Source of the DNA: Cylindrodendrum hubeiense
Taxonomy: Eukaryota > Ascomycota > Sordariomycetes > Hypocreales > Nectriaceae
DNA length: 64,000 bases
Direction: 5' to 3'
NCBI GenBank assembly: GCA_014621425.1
Contig: JAANBB010000034.1
Location: 62,001 to 126,000, forward strand
The notes beneath the pieces were generated by a model, which was not told the DNA's origin, did no database searches, and worked only from the letters and a program-made list of their open reading frames with translations. Both the position numbers and the translations under genes were made by a program. Below are positions 1 to 12,176 of this stretch, piece by piece; the first letter of the stretch is position 1, and the number at the start of each line of letters is the position of its first letter.

Positions 1-185
1 ATAATCTCTTCACGGTAATGAAATAGGAGGACTGTCTAGTAAGACTTCTAACTCTTCACCTTAGTTTACATCGCTGTAGTGGACTTATTATAACTTTTCT
101 TTCTCCACAGGTTCCCTGTCACGCTACGCGTGCTCAGAGCAGCATCGAAATACAGCACCATTTGTAAACCTGAACTCTGTATGCA

Positions 186-3100
186 CTACCACTCGTCTTG
201 TAGGAGCTCGACTATCTCCCAGTAGTTATTCATAGCTGCATAAGAAAGCGCCGTTCCACCACCGTTATCTTCGGCGCGGACATCGATTCCATCTTCCGCA
301 AGAAGCAGCTGGACTACTGCAATGTCCCCGTTATGGGCTGCCCACAACAGCGGAGTCCAACCGTTGTCGTCCTCGGCATTAATGTTGACCTCTTTTTTTG
401 CAAGTAGGAGCTGAACAACCGCCTCATGTCCGTTCCCTGCCGCTAACAACAGCGGCGTTCGACCATCATTATACGTCGTGTTAATGTCGACACTTCCGTG
501 GGTAAGCAGTAACTGCATAACTGCCTTGTGACCCATTGCGGCTGCATATAACAGCGGTGTTCCACCGTATTCGTCCCTAGTGTCAACATTGACGCCATGT
601 TTGCTAAGCACTAGCTGGACGACCGCCTTATGTCCGTTCGCGGCAGCACATAATAACGGAGTTCGACGTTCGTTGTCTTGAGAGTTTATATTAACACCGT
701 TTTTGTCAAGCAGCACCTGGAGTACCGCATCGTCCCCGATCTCGGCTGCATACAACAGCGGCGATAGACCGTGGTCGTCTCGAGCGTTAATATCGACATC
801 GTCTTTGTTAAGAAGCATCTGGATCACCGCCATATTCCTGTGCTTAACTGCATGTAACAGCGGTATCCAACCATTAGCATCCTTGGCGTTAATGTCGACT
901 TCGTCTTTTGCAAGCAGTAGCTGGACCACCATCGTGTGCCCAATACGGGCTGCCCACCACAGAGGCGTCCAACCGTCGCTGTTCTTGATGTTTACGTCAT
1001 AGTTGGCAAGTAGTAACTCGACCACCGCCTCATGGCCGTTTTCGGTCGCATACCACAGTGGTGTTCGACCATAACTGTCCAATCTTAGACTCTGTCTACT
1101 TAATAGAGCCTTGATTGCTTCTTCCAGACCGAAGTGTGCCACTAAATGTAGTCCCGTCATTCGCCTCGGCACATCCTGGCTATTGAATGAACTAGACCGA
1201 GATCGCGTGGTCAATAATGCCTGGCTCGATGCTTGTACTTTCTCCTCGCATTCTAGGAAGTCTAGTAATTCCTGAGGTAAAGTTGATAACTTGCGGGCAT
1301 GATATCCCCACATTTTTGCGGCATAGCCGTAAAATGGATATTTCTGGAGCCGTCGTTTAAACTCGTTGTCCGTGGGACAGAACCCACTCTCGAAGATGCT
1401 AAAGGAAAGATAAGTCATACACACTTTCGTGATGTCTGTATGTGCGTTTGGAAACCATTTCGGCCATGTTCGCTCAAAGTATTCTTGTGTTGTATAGTGC
1501 ACTAAGCGAATGACTTCGCTTTCTTCATCGACTGTGACCAAGCCAGTGCACACAGTTCGTAGAATTCCGACGGCTGGAATGTAATCTTCGTCTAGATCCA
1601 TCATGGTTGGTCTGACCGCAAGAGCGTGGCGGATTTCGAGAGTTGAAAGCGGCCTTTTAGCCTGAATGATCCATGCCAGAATCTTCTTGGCGAGCTCTCG
1701 ACAACCGTTAGCTTGTCCCTCAATCCTTTCCATCGCTGATCTGTAGGTTTCGTCTAAACCATCCACTCCCTTAGCGAGACTTTGCAAAGCTTGATTCACA
1801 TCTCCTCTCGTAGGCAGACCAATCAGTGTGTTTATATGCAGCTCCGCCAGCAGAAACCTAAAATTCTCTTGTGAGCTATGCGTTAACCGCCGATTAAGTT
1901 GCATTAAATGACTTACATTCCATCAGCTGCTTCAATTATTTTTGATGAAGCAATATCCTGTAACCGGCTGTTAAAAATATCTGGCCCCTGTAGCAGCAAT
2001 TGGCCTTTGAGATATGTCCTCAAATCTTCCCAGGTTGCACGGATCTTTATACATTGGGCCCCATTAAACAGTTCTGCAATCTCATTGCTCACCCTTGATG
2101 TTGCAAGAAAGTTCGCTCCAGTCTGCTTTTGAAGGGTGAATACTTCTCTTAATAGTTGTTGTCGGCATCCATCCAATGTTGTACATTCATCTAGGGCATC
2201 GATGATAATGAAAACTCTCGTATAGATATCAGGGTCAGAAAGGACAGACAATAGAGTTTTTGAGAGTTCGGAACGTAGTGGTTGCGTGGATTTATCCTTG
2301 TGATGGTTGTAAATTTTCTTAACCGTGTCAGGTACAGAGGGCAGTTCCTGAATCAACTGCTTCAGAAGACTCGATAGGAAGTGTTCGACCGTCTGTTCAC
2401 GCTGCCGTCGGAAATCACAATAGAGGTACGCAAGACCAACTTTAGAACCTTTTGGGAAGCGTGTACCAAGATAGTCGATCACAATAGATGTGCAAATCGT
2501 CTTCCCTGCTCCTGGAATACCTGGACAGAATAACGTCTCCTTGTCGGTCTGAAGCCATGTCTGAAATTTTTGTGAGGCTAAAAGCCAGTGACCAGTACCC
2601 TGTTGTCTTCTCTTGAGAAAGTCGCTATGCCGAGGGCCATAGTCGATTGGAGTAAGCCAGTTAAGGATCTCGAGATCTTCCTTTCTGTCTAGGTTGGACT
2701 TTAATGTTCCAACATTTGCATCAGTGCTAGATGTTTTGTCAAGAACTAGCATATCATTAAAAAAACCAATGACTTGTCACATCGTCAAGAATAACTAACC
2801 ATCAGACAAAAGCTCCCCAATCCTCCTTTCGGCTTCGACCTTACTACGAGGAACTTGATGGAGGAGGTCTCTTGCATACGCGGCTGCCATCATAGCAGCG
2901 AATCCTTGCCAGTCCTTGTTTTTGTGAGTATCAGAATAATCGCATATCCCACGGATGACCACACATGGAAAGTGATTCATTAGGCCTGCGGCCTCCATCT
3001 CGAAGCAGAGGACACCCCTTTCTTCTGCTAACTTATCACGGATAAGAGCATTCTTCATCAGACTGTTTGCGGAGGCGATCAAGCCGTAATGAATCATGGG

Positions 3101-3901
3101 GTTGTCTTCATCTTCGTCCCGTTCGGCTCGGGTCAACAAATGCGTATCCTCGGGGCACACTTGATTGCATTCTGCAGACGAATTTTGGGGGTGTGTGAAG
3201 GAGGATTGGTATAGTCTGTCAGTGCTTTGGTGAGGTCGGCAGTACTTCTTTCGCTTTTTGATGTTCTTCACTGCCATCTCGACATCATCGTTGAGTCGAT
3301 GGCCATCCTTCTCATACCGAGCCTCGAGTGTGCTCACTGCTGTCAATAGCGACTGTGGTGGCTGATTCAAATACCCTGTTTCCACAAAGGACTGATTCTG
3401 GATTGTCTTGCCATAGTCATATTGTAATACACCGCCTTTCCCGTTGCCACGGCTGCTCACCACAATGTCACCGAGACGTATGTCGTGTTTTGGGGTGGGG
3501 GCGCCTCCGCCGACCCCAACCATCAGTCCGATACGGACGTTTGGAAAGCTGTGCAACATATCTCTCGCCACAGTTGCAGCGGAGGTTGTGCCGTACTCCA
3601 ATTTAGGCAAGACGGAGATCACAACGTTATGTGCCCCAATCCTTCCCAGAGCATAACTGTTGTTGTCGTTCTGTTCGACTTCCTTGGGACTTCCATGTTC
3701 TTCATCAAGGAAGGCTTGGGCAGCGACAAACTCAGTGACGATGGCGCAGATCCAGCCAACTGTGTAGTCACGATTTGAAAGCTTTTTCTCTGAAGTATCA
3801 GCAACTGATGTCGGCCCACTCGTAGAATCGATTTTCCTCCTCTTTTCAGCGACGGAAGTAGCACCTCCACCCTCCTCAAAATCAAGGGTTCTCTTTGGCA
3901 T
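186..3901 (-). CDS. NLR-type protein: purine-nucleoside-phosphorylase-like domain, NACHT ATPase, ankyrin repeats
   Basis: Exons 3901-2800, 2745-1917 and 1857-186 join in phase through two GT-AG introns (54 and 59 nt) into a 1200-residue protein. Residues about 45-360 form a PNP/UDP-phosphorylase-like domain: a glycine-rich GVGGGAP segment, and near its end FEMEAAGLM followed by GICDYSD, as in the fungal NLR class. A linker leads to a NACHT module with Walker A GIPGAGKT (about 443-450) and Walker [10 protein letters not shown] (about 546-554), then a helical region. From about 907 to the end there are some nine ankyrin repeats, nearly all 34 residues. In the family the N-terminal domain is the effector, NACHT oligomerises on nucleotide binding and the repeats sense a ligand. 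Several such proteins control heterokaryon incompatibility; that role here is inference. Domain order and length are complete, and no lesion is seen. Confidence 0.9.
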
Positions 3902-4862
3902 TATCTTGGTTAAGTTGGCTTCGTGGAAATATCCAGGTCCATGAAACCAGAGTCAGAGTTCACTGGTTGATGATGAGCTTTGCTGTTATAATAGTATCTC
4001 GGTGAGATTGGAGGTTCCGAGAGCCGCTCACCACGAACAGGAGAGAGTATTATAAGGAGACTAAGGTTGTACTTACATTGACGGAGTTAGTTGAGGCACA
4101 AGGCTAGGGGATAAAGAGTCGAACTTGTCAGGCATGAAATCGCAATTGAGTTTTCAGCACCGCAGCCTGATGTAGGCCGCAATTAGGCACCAACTACACA
4201 GCCACCGCCACTGTCGAGAATAGAAAGCCGTGCTACGTACCCAATAAATATACAGCTAAACCTAAAGAAGAAGTCAGTCAGCTAATTACTAGGTCTTTAC
4301 GTCCCTCTGGCACCTACTATTTCACCGGAAAGTATACTTTATGTGTGCATTTGCGGCCTTGATGGAATCCTCTTTGCTTATGACTCTAGTTACACAAGTC
4401 GCATCATAATCATGTAATTTTCATTTAGAGAACCACCGCCCTGGTGTATCGTGACCCAAAAGTGGATGCTGCTGAGCGGGACAATTTTGTTGTCACTTCC
4501 TCTTGCCAGTCTTTGATTGTTTCCACTCTATCCACTGGTACTTGAATTGGTGCGCTGGCGGCTGGCAATGTTTCCGACTGGTATGGTAGACACCCTACAA
4601 TTAGATATAGGTAGCTCTTGGAATTAACCTATTTCTTTTGCTAGAGCCCTTCGGCATTTCGTCAAGAAGAGTAGACCGGCCAATCCTGCCAAGATGCTGT
4701 AGGTATTGCAGTCTCAGCTTATGAATTCCATTTATGTCTGGTCTGAATTAACTGAGATTATCCAAAATAACGCATGTGAGGTACAAGTATTGTCTCGGAC
4801 ATCTTATACTGGACACTGGGTGTGTTTCAAAAGAAGTATCTGGAAGTCTCAGAGCAAAGAAA
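3902..4862. other. Intergenic spacer, no gene seen
   Basis: This holds the upstream region of the NLR gene. No open frame with coding character or conserved motif was found on either strand, and there is no clear repeat. Confidence 0.5.
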
Positions 4863-5428
4863 TCAGCCCCTGGGCTCCATTTTGATATGACCAATTGGAA
4901 CCCACACAGCCAAAACTAAGTCATTTCCGTCGCGCAGAAACGTGAAATCGTAGTGGACTCTTGTCGCATTACTGCGTGGGAGATTGTTCCTGAGAAGCGT
5001 TCGTTCCAACCACAGCATGTCTTCGCCCCAGCCTGTAGATTCTTTCATAGGTCCATCTTGTCGGGGTGCTGGCACAAAGCATCCTTGTACCATGTCTCAG
5101 CATGGACTCTCATGGCCAGACCCATGAACCTTTCGGATGCAAGGATACCAGTGCCATGGATTCCAGTCCAAATCCGGGGTAGTAAGCACCGTCTGGACGG
5201 GTCGAATACAACCTCAACGGCTGCTGACCCCGGCGTCAAAAGACCTGTTGGCTCCATCACCTCAAAATAATATTTTCTCATCCCAAGAACGTCGTCACGT
5301 AGAAGAAGTCCTTTCAGCCAATATCCATGATTAAACGATTTCTTACGCATCACCTCTACCGGGGCTTTTCGTGGGTCGGGTGCTTGGTTGAAGGAGCCCG
5401 GTTTGGTGTCTTGCGAGTTGCCCGACAT
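4863..5428 (-). pseudogene. Conserved hypothetical protein interrupted by one frameshift
   Basis: From the ATG at 5428 the frame runs with good coding character to a stop at 5045; residues such as WLKGLLLRDDVLGMRKY and RIWTGIHGTG look like a structured protein. A second frame continues the same reading without a gap from about 5060 down to 4863 (GWGEDMLWLERTLL, then YDFTFLRDGNDLVLAVWVP). No GT-AG intron with the right phase links them, because every available donor gives the wrong frame. A one-base indel near 5045-5060 is the simplest reading. The family is not recognised. Intact, the product would be about 185 residues. It could still be expressed as a shorter N-terminal protein. Confidence 0.45.
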
Positions 5429-6217
5429 TGACGTAGAGATTAAGAGCCTCACAAGATGCGCTAGTCTTAGTCATGATTTCGATGGTTTGGTCTGTTAAGG
5501 TAAGTTGAACGAAGGAGTAAAGGAGGTCTCTTGACTGGATCAAGGTTAGGGGCATGTATCTGGCTTCTTCCTTATCACCATAGCCCCTTTTATGTTCTCA
5601 TTCAATTGATAGCCTCTGCGGATTTGACGTCTTGCAATCGATTAACCAACTTCGGCGGCTGCCTAGTTTCCACAATTGGGCTGTCGACTGACCAACGTAG
5701 AACTATCGCCCACGAACCCTCTAGCGCCTCAAAGGGGTATTCATTCATACACTCTGTGTCCACATTCGCTAACAAATCAATTTCAGGGGCACGAAATATG
5801 TTGAAGACACAGTGCACAGTGCATTTTGCACAGATTTATAAGCGCCCAGTTTGAGAGAGTTGCTGGTAAATTCAACAATCATGTGGGTTTGTGGTAACAT
5901 CTTCAAGTTGCCCTAAACATTATAGAAGTTCTAGGACGCGTGAATGCGCGAGATATACATCATTCGACATCGTCAGTTGACTTCCAGAGAAATATCATAC
6001 CTGTTCATTATCGCTACGCAGTGCATCTCGTATAATGGTTCATAGACAGTTTTTATAAATTATCTATAAATAAGTACAAAGAAAAGGTTCATTACGATTA
6101 TCTCTAGTAATGCAAAGTCTAATGTTAATACAATTATTGGAAGTAAAATATTTTATGTATCTTGTCCCTAGCAAGGGGTCAGGCATTATACCATTGTTTC
6201 GTCATGAGGTGGACAGC
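5429..6217. other. Intergenic spacer
   Basis: A minus-strand open frame at 5602-5817 encodes 71 residues with no recognisable motif and no in-phase partner exon. About 6040-6160 is AT-rich and lies just past the stop of the carboxylesterase gene, so it probably holds that gene's 3' untranslated region. Nothing else is supported. Confidence 0.4.
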
Positions 6218-7989
6218 CTATAGAATGGCGTCGAGAACGGCTCCAAGCAGATCCTCAACCAAATCCTCAACAGACTGGATGATAGGGTACAGGGCCATGC
6301 GAGGCTTGTAGACCGATTGGCAGATGGAGTTGTAGTCGGTCCTGGTGGCCTTAAGCAGAGACAGCTCATCACCGGGAACTCCCAGCTTGACCAACTCGCC
6401 AGAAGTGCGCGAGAGCTTCTTCCAGCCAGGTCCGTTGGAGGGGTTCTTGATCCACTTAACGAACCAGGCGTGGATAGAGTCAGCCAGCTCCTGCTGGGCG
6501 GTGGTTACGTCAGAGAGAGCATCAAAGCATTCGTTGCCGCCGTGGAAGAAAGGGACCTCAGTGCCGTGGGTGGGCGCGGTGCCGGCAACACCAACGACGT
6601 TGTCGTAATCGCCGAAGAATCGATAAGCCCAGGTGCTCTGCGAGGCGATGCGCATGTCCAGGAGGTAGTCGACGGGGCACTGGAAGCGGGCGTCGCCGTA
6701 CTGGGTACCACTGCGGAGGGACTCGGACGCATAGTCAGCTGAGGGGTAGGCGGCCTTGAGCGCGGCGTCCTTGATGTGGGCGCTATCGGCATCGAAGGTG
6801 TTGATCCATGTGGAGAAGTCGGTATTCTCTGATCCATAGACAAGAGCGAAGATGGTTCCCTCGCCGTTCGAGGTTCCAGTGAGAAGGGGGACATGGGACG
6901 CATATTTGCCGCTTGCGAATCGTCCGGCATAGTTGGAATGTCGGGTGATGTCGTCAATGACGGGAGTGAACCAAGCGTTGAAGGTCGAGTTGAAGTTGGT
7001 TGTCTGGAAGTCGTAGACATCAATGTCACGGAGGCACTCGAGCTGGCCCTTGCCGGTCGAGCAGCCGACCTCAGATGCGACAGCGTCAAGGGCCTGGCCG
7101 ACAGGAGCGTAGGCAGGGCCAGACATGGCGTTGGCGCTCATCTGAACAGCGCCCTTGAGCCAAGTGTTGGGGTTGTTCCAGAGGTAGTGGTCGACCTGGA
7201 CACCACCCGAAGAGTGGCCGCCAAAGACGATGTGGTTGGGGTTTCCTCCGAAAGCTGGAAACGTGTTAGCAATTGCCGATACATACTAGGTAAATGTTAA
7301 AGACTTACCCTGGATGTTGGTGTGAACCCAGTCAAGGGCCTTCTCGACGTCCAGGATGCTGAAGTTCTGCGACTCCTCGCCATCGGCCAACTCAGCCGAG
7401 TGAGGGGAGGCAAAGATGCTCTCGCGAGTGTTGAAGTTGACGTAAATGACACCATTGCGAGCAAAGTTGGAGCCCTGGATCAGGGGGTTGCTGCTTGAGC
7501 CAGTAACCATAGCACCACCGTACATGTAAACAAACACAGGCAGAGACTTGGCTCCAGCGGGCGCCCAGATGTTGAGGTTCAGGCAGTCCTCACCCTGCTG
7601 GCTGTAAAGAGTGCCAGAGATGGCCTGAGGGCATGTTGGGCCATATGAGCTGGCATTGTAGACAGCACTGGACTTAGGGAGGTCCTGAGGTGCGCGCCAT
7701 CTGGGGAATAGATGTTAGCATGAACGACTCTAGGCCAATGCAGCGTTGGTCTGCCTTGGGTTTGGATGTATATTGCTTACCGGTTCTTTCCACCGGTAGT
7801 CTGGGCGAATGGGATGCCCAGGAAGACCGAGTTGTCAGAAGAGTCCTGGTATCCTGTGATGGTTCCTTGAGGGATGACGGCACTGGGAACGGCCTGGCCA
7901 GCGGAGCACGGGGTAGCGAGGACGGGAGACACGCAAGACGCGGCTAGGATTAGGCCAGTAGCCGTCGTGAAAAGATTGGCGAGTCCCAT
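6218..7989 (-). CDS. Secreted type-B carboxylesterase/lipase
   Basis: Exons 7989-7781, 7700-7309 and 7254-6218 join through introns of 80 and 54 nt into 545 residues, the usual size for fungal carboxylesterases. Residues 1-25 are a signal peptide ending near VLA. The nucleophile elbow is GHSSGG (Ser215; the family more often has GESAGG). The acidic residue is probably Glu332 in SNGEGTIF, and the catalytic His430 lies in THGTEVPF. The alpha/beta-hydrolase core is complete, including YMYGGAMV for the oxyanion hole and EDCLNLNIW, the family signature. The enzyme hydrolyses ester bonds outside the cell; substrates cannot be named from sequence. It stands alone, with no partner in an obvious cluster. 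Confidence 0.92.
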
Positions 7990-9516
7990 GGTGGCTGATG
8001 GCTAATGCACTTGCGGTAATGACTGAGTGTGCGGAATGGGTGAGGATCAGCTTCACAGGACACCGAGGCACGATATTGTAGCTTCATATGAAAGAAAGAC
8101 GAAGGCTCGCTAATGAGAAGTACGTCACGCGCCTGAGCAGAGGCCCACTGCAGTCCGTTGTTGTGCGCCCGGCAGAAAGATAAGTGCGACCTACCTGCGG
8201 CGTTGAAGAACGGATTGGGACATGCTACGCTTCTTTGGAGTGGAGAGGAGCCACAGCATGCTAGGCTCCCTGGCCGAGTCGTCGCCGTAACCGAAGAGAG
8301 CCTACTTGAGGCTGAGTGGAGTGCTCTTCCGTGCGGCCCGGAAAGGCCCTGAGCCGGCCGGCACCATGGCTTACACCATGCCCTTAATGTTTAAGCGCAA
8401 CAGATAAGTTTATGTAAATTCGCCATCGAGGATTGTCACAAATGGGTCTCTTGAAACCGCGATCTAAAAGGAAATAAAATAAAAACTGCCTTGTGGGCTT
8501 CCCCAGCAAGCTAAACACTGGGCACTAAGACGAACGATCACAACACCCTTTTTGCCTCTTCCAGAAGGTTACAGTGCCGCGCATCCAAGACCGGACGACA
8601 TTTCCCACCTGCAGTACCACCATGCTACCAGACTACCGGACTACCTGTTAATCCCTGAAGATATTACCGTAACATGGGAATACCTGCCGGGTTGAGTGAC
8701 AGATGTTGACTAAAGGCTCCATATATCGGAACATCCTCGGAACTTGAAGTGGATATGTGGATAGCGTCGTGTAAAAGCGCCCCATCGGCCCCATCAGTCG
8801 CGCTGATTCGATTACTTAGTTGGGCAATGAACCCGCTGCTCACCCTTTTTCTCCTTGGTTGATCCTTGGCAATGACGGCAGCATGGCAAAAGCCCTCATA
8901 GTGTAAATTGCAATTTCGGCACCAGTTATGCAGGTCGGCGAACTTGAGCATTAGCGCAAAGGATTGACTCGAGACTGCACACAGGGGCTCCCCCGATTCA
9001 GTCAATGCTTGCGACACCGCGGGGAGTTATTCGGCACCGACCGATACGGCCTTGCGTGGCCAGACGAACGATGTTGCATTGCCAGGAAGGCCTGTTCCCT
9101 GCGGCAGTGTGGCTATTCCACGTGTGCAAGAAGCCTCGTGGCAGTCGGCGTAGCATCGCTCGATGCAATATTTCCCGAAGCAATCGAAGTATTGGCCGAC
9201 TGCCGACCCATGCGAGCAGCACCCCGGCTCACCTGTTCCGTGGCACTGGAAATCAGAGACATCGGAGAGGCAGCCGCCATGCCGCGTTCCTGCAGTTGGC
9301 GAACTAACGATGCAGTCTTCCTATGGCCAAGCCTGACTTCTTTGTTAGACGGCGCCATACTCCCTGGGTCCCCTGCGTTTCGTTCCCTGGGCAAAGCGAG
9401 CACGGTGGGTCGCAAGCCCGACAGAAGCAGCTACTGGAATGCCGATCGAGGAATAAGACCAGAACCACATCCCCCATATTGAATCTGCTCCGTACAACTG
9501 CACCATTTGAATCGCA
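7990..9516. other. Intergenic spacer with GC-rich overlapping open frames
   Basis: The 1.5-kb spacer separates two genes reading away from each other. Between about 8960 and 9600 several open frames of 70-170 codons overlap on both strands. None has a domain, a convincing start or splice partners, and their overlap suggests a compositional effect. It probably contains the promoters of the carboxylesterase and of the PTH11-like gene. Confidence 0.45.
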
Positions 9517-11025
9517 ATGGCAGAGGGTCTTGGTCAAGTGGTATGTGCAATCCCTCGCGTTGATCCGAGCAATGCCTGTGGGTCGTATTTCAAAAGGCTG
9601 ACTCTATCTCAAGATATCGTGGTATATCTGCACCGTCGTCGCCTGCGTTTTCGTGGCGGCGCGGTTGTGGATCCGTGTCAGCAAATTCGGCGCTCTGACG
9701 ATTGAAGATGCCTTCATCGTCTTGGCAACAGGCTGCCTCATCGGCGACCTGGCCATCCAGCAGTACATGTGGAATCTAGGCATGGCTGACGTTGGCAATG
9801 CGAGTCGACAGAACTTCATCCACATCATGCAGGTAAGATCTCCGCCCACAGATTAAGCGAAACTTTGTGCTGATGGCGTCAAAGATGATCGTCCCAGGGT
9901 CTGTTCTCTACGTGTCGTCGCTATGGGCCATCAAGCTGTCGCTTGTATTATTCTACAAGAGGCTGGCCGCTCGAGGATCGAAACTGCAAATCGTCTACAA
10001 CGTCGTTCTAGTTCTGATCGCAGCCTCGTGGACGATGATTTTCTTCGACATTCTCTTCCAGTGCTTCCCGCACGACAAGAGATGGTCGCTGGACCCGGAT
10101 TGTAAGACCACCAGCCATCAAGAATCAATATGCCAGCGTTCAAATAAGCTAATGCTTTGCAGACCAATGTGATGCAACGAGTTCGAACATCAACTACTGG
10201 TTGACTATTCTCTGTAAGAATACCTTCCTGCGTCTACGATCGTAATATCAATTGTGCTAACTATCTACCTATAGTCAACATCTGTAGCGATGTCATCAGT
10301 ATGTGGCGGCCAACATGTGATTTAACGGGCACAGCTAACAGTCAATAGTCATCAGTTTACCCATTACGATGGTTCTCAAGCTCCAGATGAAGCTGAAGCA
10401 AAAGCTTGGTGTCATGGCCATCTTTGCGCTTGGTTTCTTCGTCGTCATCGCCAGCAGTATGTACAGCTCTAACCCACTGACTAGAACTATGGATGCTGAC
10501 AGTCAAAGTTATTCGAGCCTACTATTCGAAGCGCAACGAGACCATGCTGACCTGCACCGTCTCCATGGTCGAAACCGCCGTCGCAATCATCGCCACCTGC
10601 CTTCCACGTGCGCACCCCTTTCTCCATTTGTGATTTCTTCTTTTGCCTCGAGTACTGACAAACTATCCACAGCCCTCCGAACCGTTCTTCTGGGACACAC
10701 CTCAACCAACGGAACCGGCTCGAACTACGGACGCTACGAACTCTCATCGGCCGGTGGCAACAACCGCAGTCGACGCGCGCAGCAAAGCCACATCGCGACC
10801 AATATTGTTGGAGGAACGCAAACCCGGGGGAACGACTCTGAGGATGAGTTGGTTAAGGAAGCGGCTGGGTCTGTCACGTCTGGGTCAGGCAGTCATGGAG
10901 CTAGCAGCCATTCAGCAGATAAGAGCGGGATCACAGTGATCACGACGTTGCAGATGCACCATGGCAAGGGCGAGGAAGCTGCGAGATCTGCGAGATCTGA
11001 CGAACGATATGGCAATTTTGCTTAG
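9517..11025 (+). CDS. PTH11-like seven-transmembrane (fungal rhodopsin-domain) protein
   Basis: Eight exons (9517-9540, 9614-9832, 9885-10101, 10163-10213, 10275-10298, 10349-10456, 10509-10607, 10673-11025) splice in phase through introns of 50-73 nt and give 364 residues. The start was chosen because the 8-codon first exon is followed by a good donor and leads directly into helix 1 (SWYICTVVACVFVAARLWI). Later helices include SSLWAIKLSLVLFYKRL, a long hydrophobic loop-helix around WLTILFNIC, and VIIS/LPITMVLKLQ followed by the family signature ASIIRAYYS. The C-terminal 110 residues are a Ser/Gly-rich cytoplasmic tail. There is no CFEM domain. Such proteins sit in the plasma membrane and some sense surfaces or nutrients; the ligand is unknown. 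Confidence 0.88.
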
Positions 11026-12176
11026 AGGGAATGTCCCTTCATTATAATGACAAAATGAGAAGGATATTAACGGAAGCAAAAATAATAGTAATACTGTAAT
11101 GATGAAGCCACAATGTGGAAGGGTATTATATTCTTATGCAAAAATATTTCAGTATGCCTTTACACTTTCTTGGCGAGTGAACTGTTTGATGTCTTTCTTA
11201 TTAAAGTCACATATCTATACCTATCATCCATGAGATTTGTAGGCTGTAAAGCACAGTATACTTCTTGCTAGGGTACATCTAACATCTTGATTGCAAATAG
11301 TTCAAACTTAGACATTTTTGCCTATATCCACTTGCATAGTGTTATAGGGTAGGTTAACCCTTTTTTTCGTGAAGGCACTTCCAGCTCTCCTGGCGACCTC
11401 TAAAATGGCTGGAGTGGAATGGATGCATTAAATCGGCCTGTAAAATAAAGAGGATCTGCCCTTTTACAACAAGTCGTAAGTAGCGACTTCAGTAGAGGTT
11501 CTCACACTAGGTGATGTTCAATAACCTTTGGGGTTCACCTGCACGTTAAAACTGTGCAAGATGTACTGAATTCTGGGGTACAGTTTGTTTCTATGTAGGC
11601 GTTAGCCTAAAGGTAAATTGTGCGATGAGAAGATGAATTAACATCTATTCCAATGCTTCATGTGTTCAGTTTCTTGTTTGTGCTATTAGTTTCGCCATGC
11701 TCCTCACAGTCCTCGGATCGCGATTGGCACCCAATCTGTGTCCACCATCGGAGTGGCGCTACAACTTATCTGTATTCCTTTTATGCATGTAGTTGGACCC
11801 CATAGTAAAGCTGCAGCTCTGTGCTTCATCCCCCTGGTGGAATTGGTATGCATATAATTCGTGTAACCTTCTGTTGAAATGCCGGGGTGGCAGAAGTGGA
11901 GACTGAGTCAGGATCTACATACCCTCGGCTATTTTCTGTGTCAGGCTAGGCCCCAAAATACCTTGCAATGCAGTCGCCTCCAATCGTTAATTACGGTTCA
12001 TTACCTCGGACCTTCTCCGCATCTTTCCTACTTTAAGTTGCTTGCATTCGAATAGCACCAGTTATCCCCTCTTTACAACGAGACCCAACTTCTTCTCCTT
12101 GATTCTCCTACTATTCCTCCTCATCATAATTTCTTTAACGACTTTCAACAGAACTTTGCGTGATCAGAGAAGAATC
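11026..12176. other. Intergenic region containing three CCTCGG boxes
   Basis: No coding frame is supported. The right half is the promoter of the enoyl-CoA isomerase gene and carries CCTCGG at 11711, 11933 and 12004. The last 130 bases before the start are pyrimidine-rich, as is common in fungal 5' leaders; an open frame there lacks an ATG and was not included in the gene. Confidence 0.55.
11711..12009 (+). promoter_or_regulatory. Three CCTCGG boxes (FarA/FarB-type) before the enoyl-CoA isomerase
   Basis: CCTCGG occurs at 11711-11716, 11933-11938 and 12004-12009, all on the plus strand, 168-466 bases before the ATG at 12177. In Aspergillus this hexamer is the core of the fatty-acid response element bound by FarA and FarB, which induce beta-oxidation and peroxisome genes. 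The product downstream is a predicted peroxisomal beta-oxidation enzyme, so function and site agree. Binding is inferred. Confidence 0.5.

Noticed and set aside
6317..7300. Plus-strand frames of 135-141 codons inside the carboxylesterase gene
   Set aside because: They are antisense shadows of a strongly coding, spliced minus-strand gene.
8964..9482. 172-codon plus-strand open frame
   Set aside because: It overlaps long frames on the other strand, has no domain, signal or splice partner, and fits a GC-rich composition effect.
9851..9884. Earlier acceptor (CACAG) in the PTH11-like gene, which would add 11 in-frame codons
   Set aside because: It would make a 19-nt intron, which is not possible; the acceptor at 9884 gives 52 nt and the expected helix junction.
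12042..12176. Hydrophobic N-terminal extension of the enoyl-CoA isomerase
   Set aside because: The extended frame begins with TTG, not ATG, and lies in a pyrimidine-rich leader; a peroxisomal protein with a C-terminal SKI does not need it.
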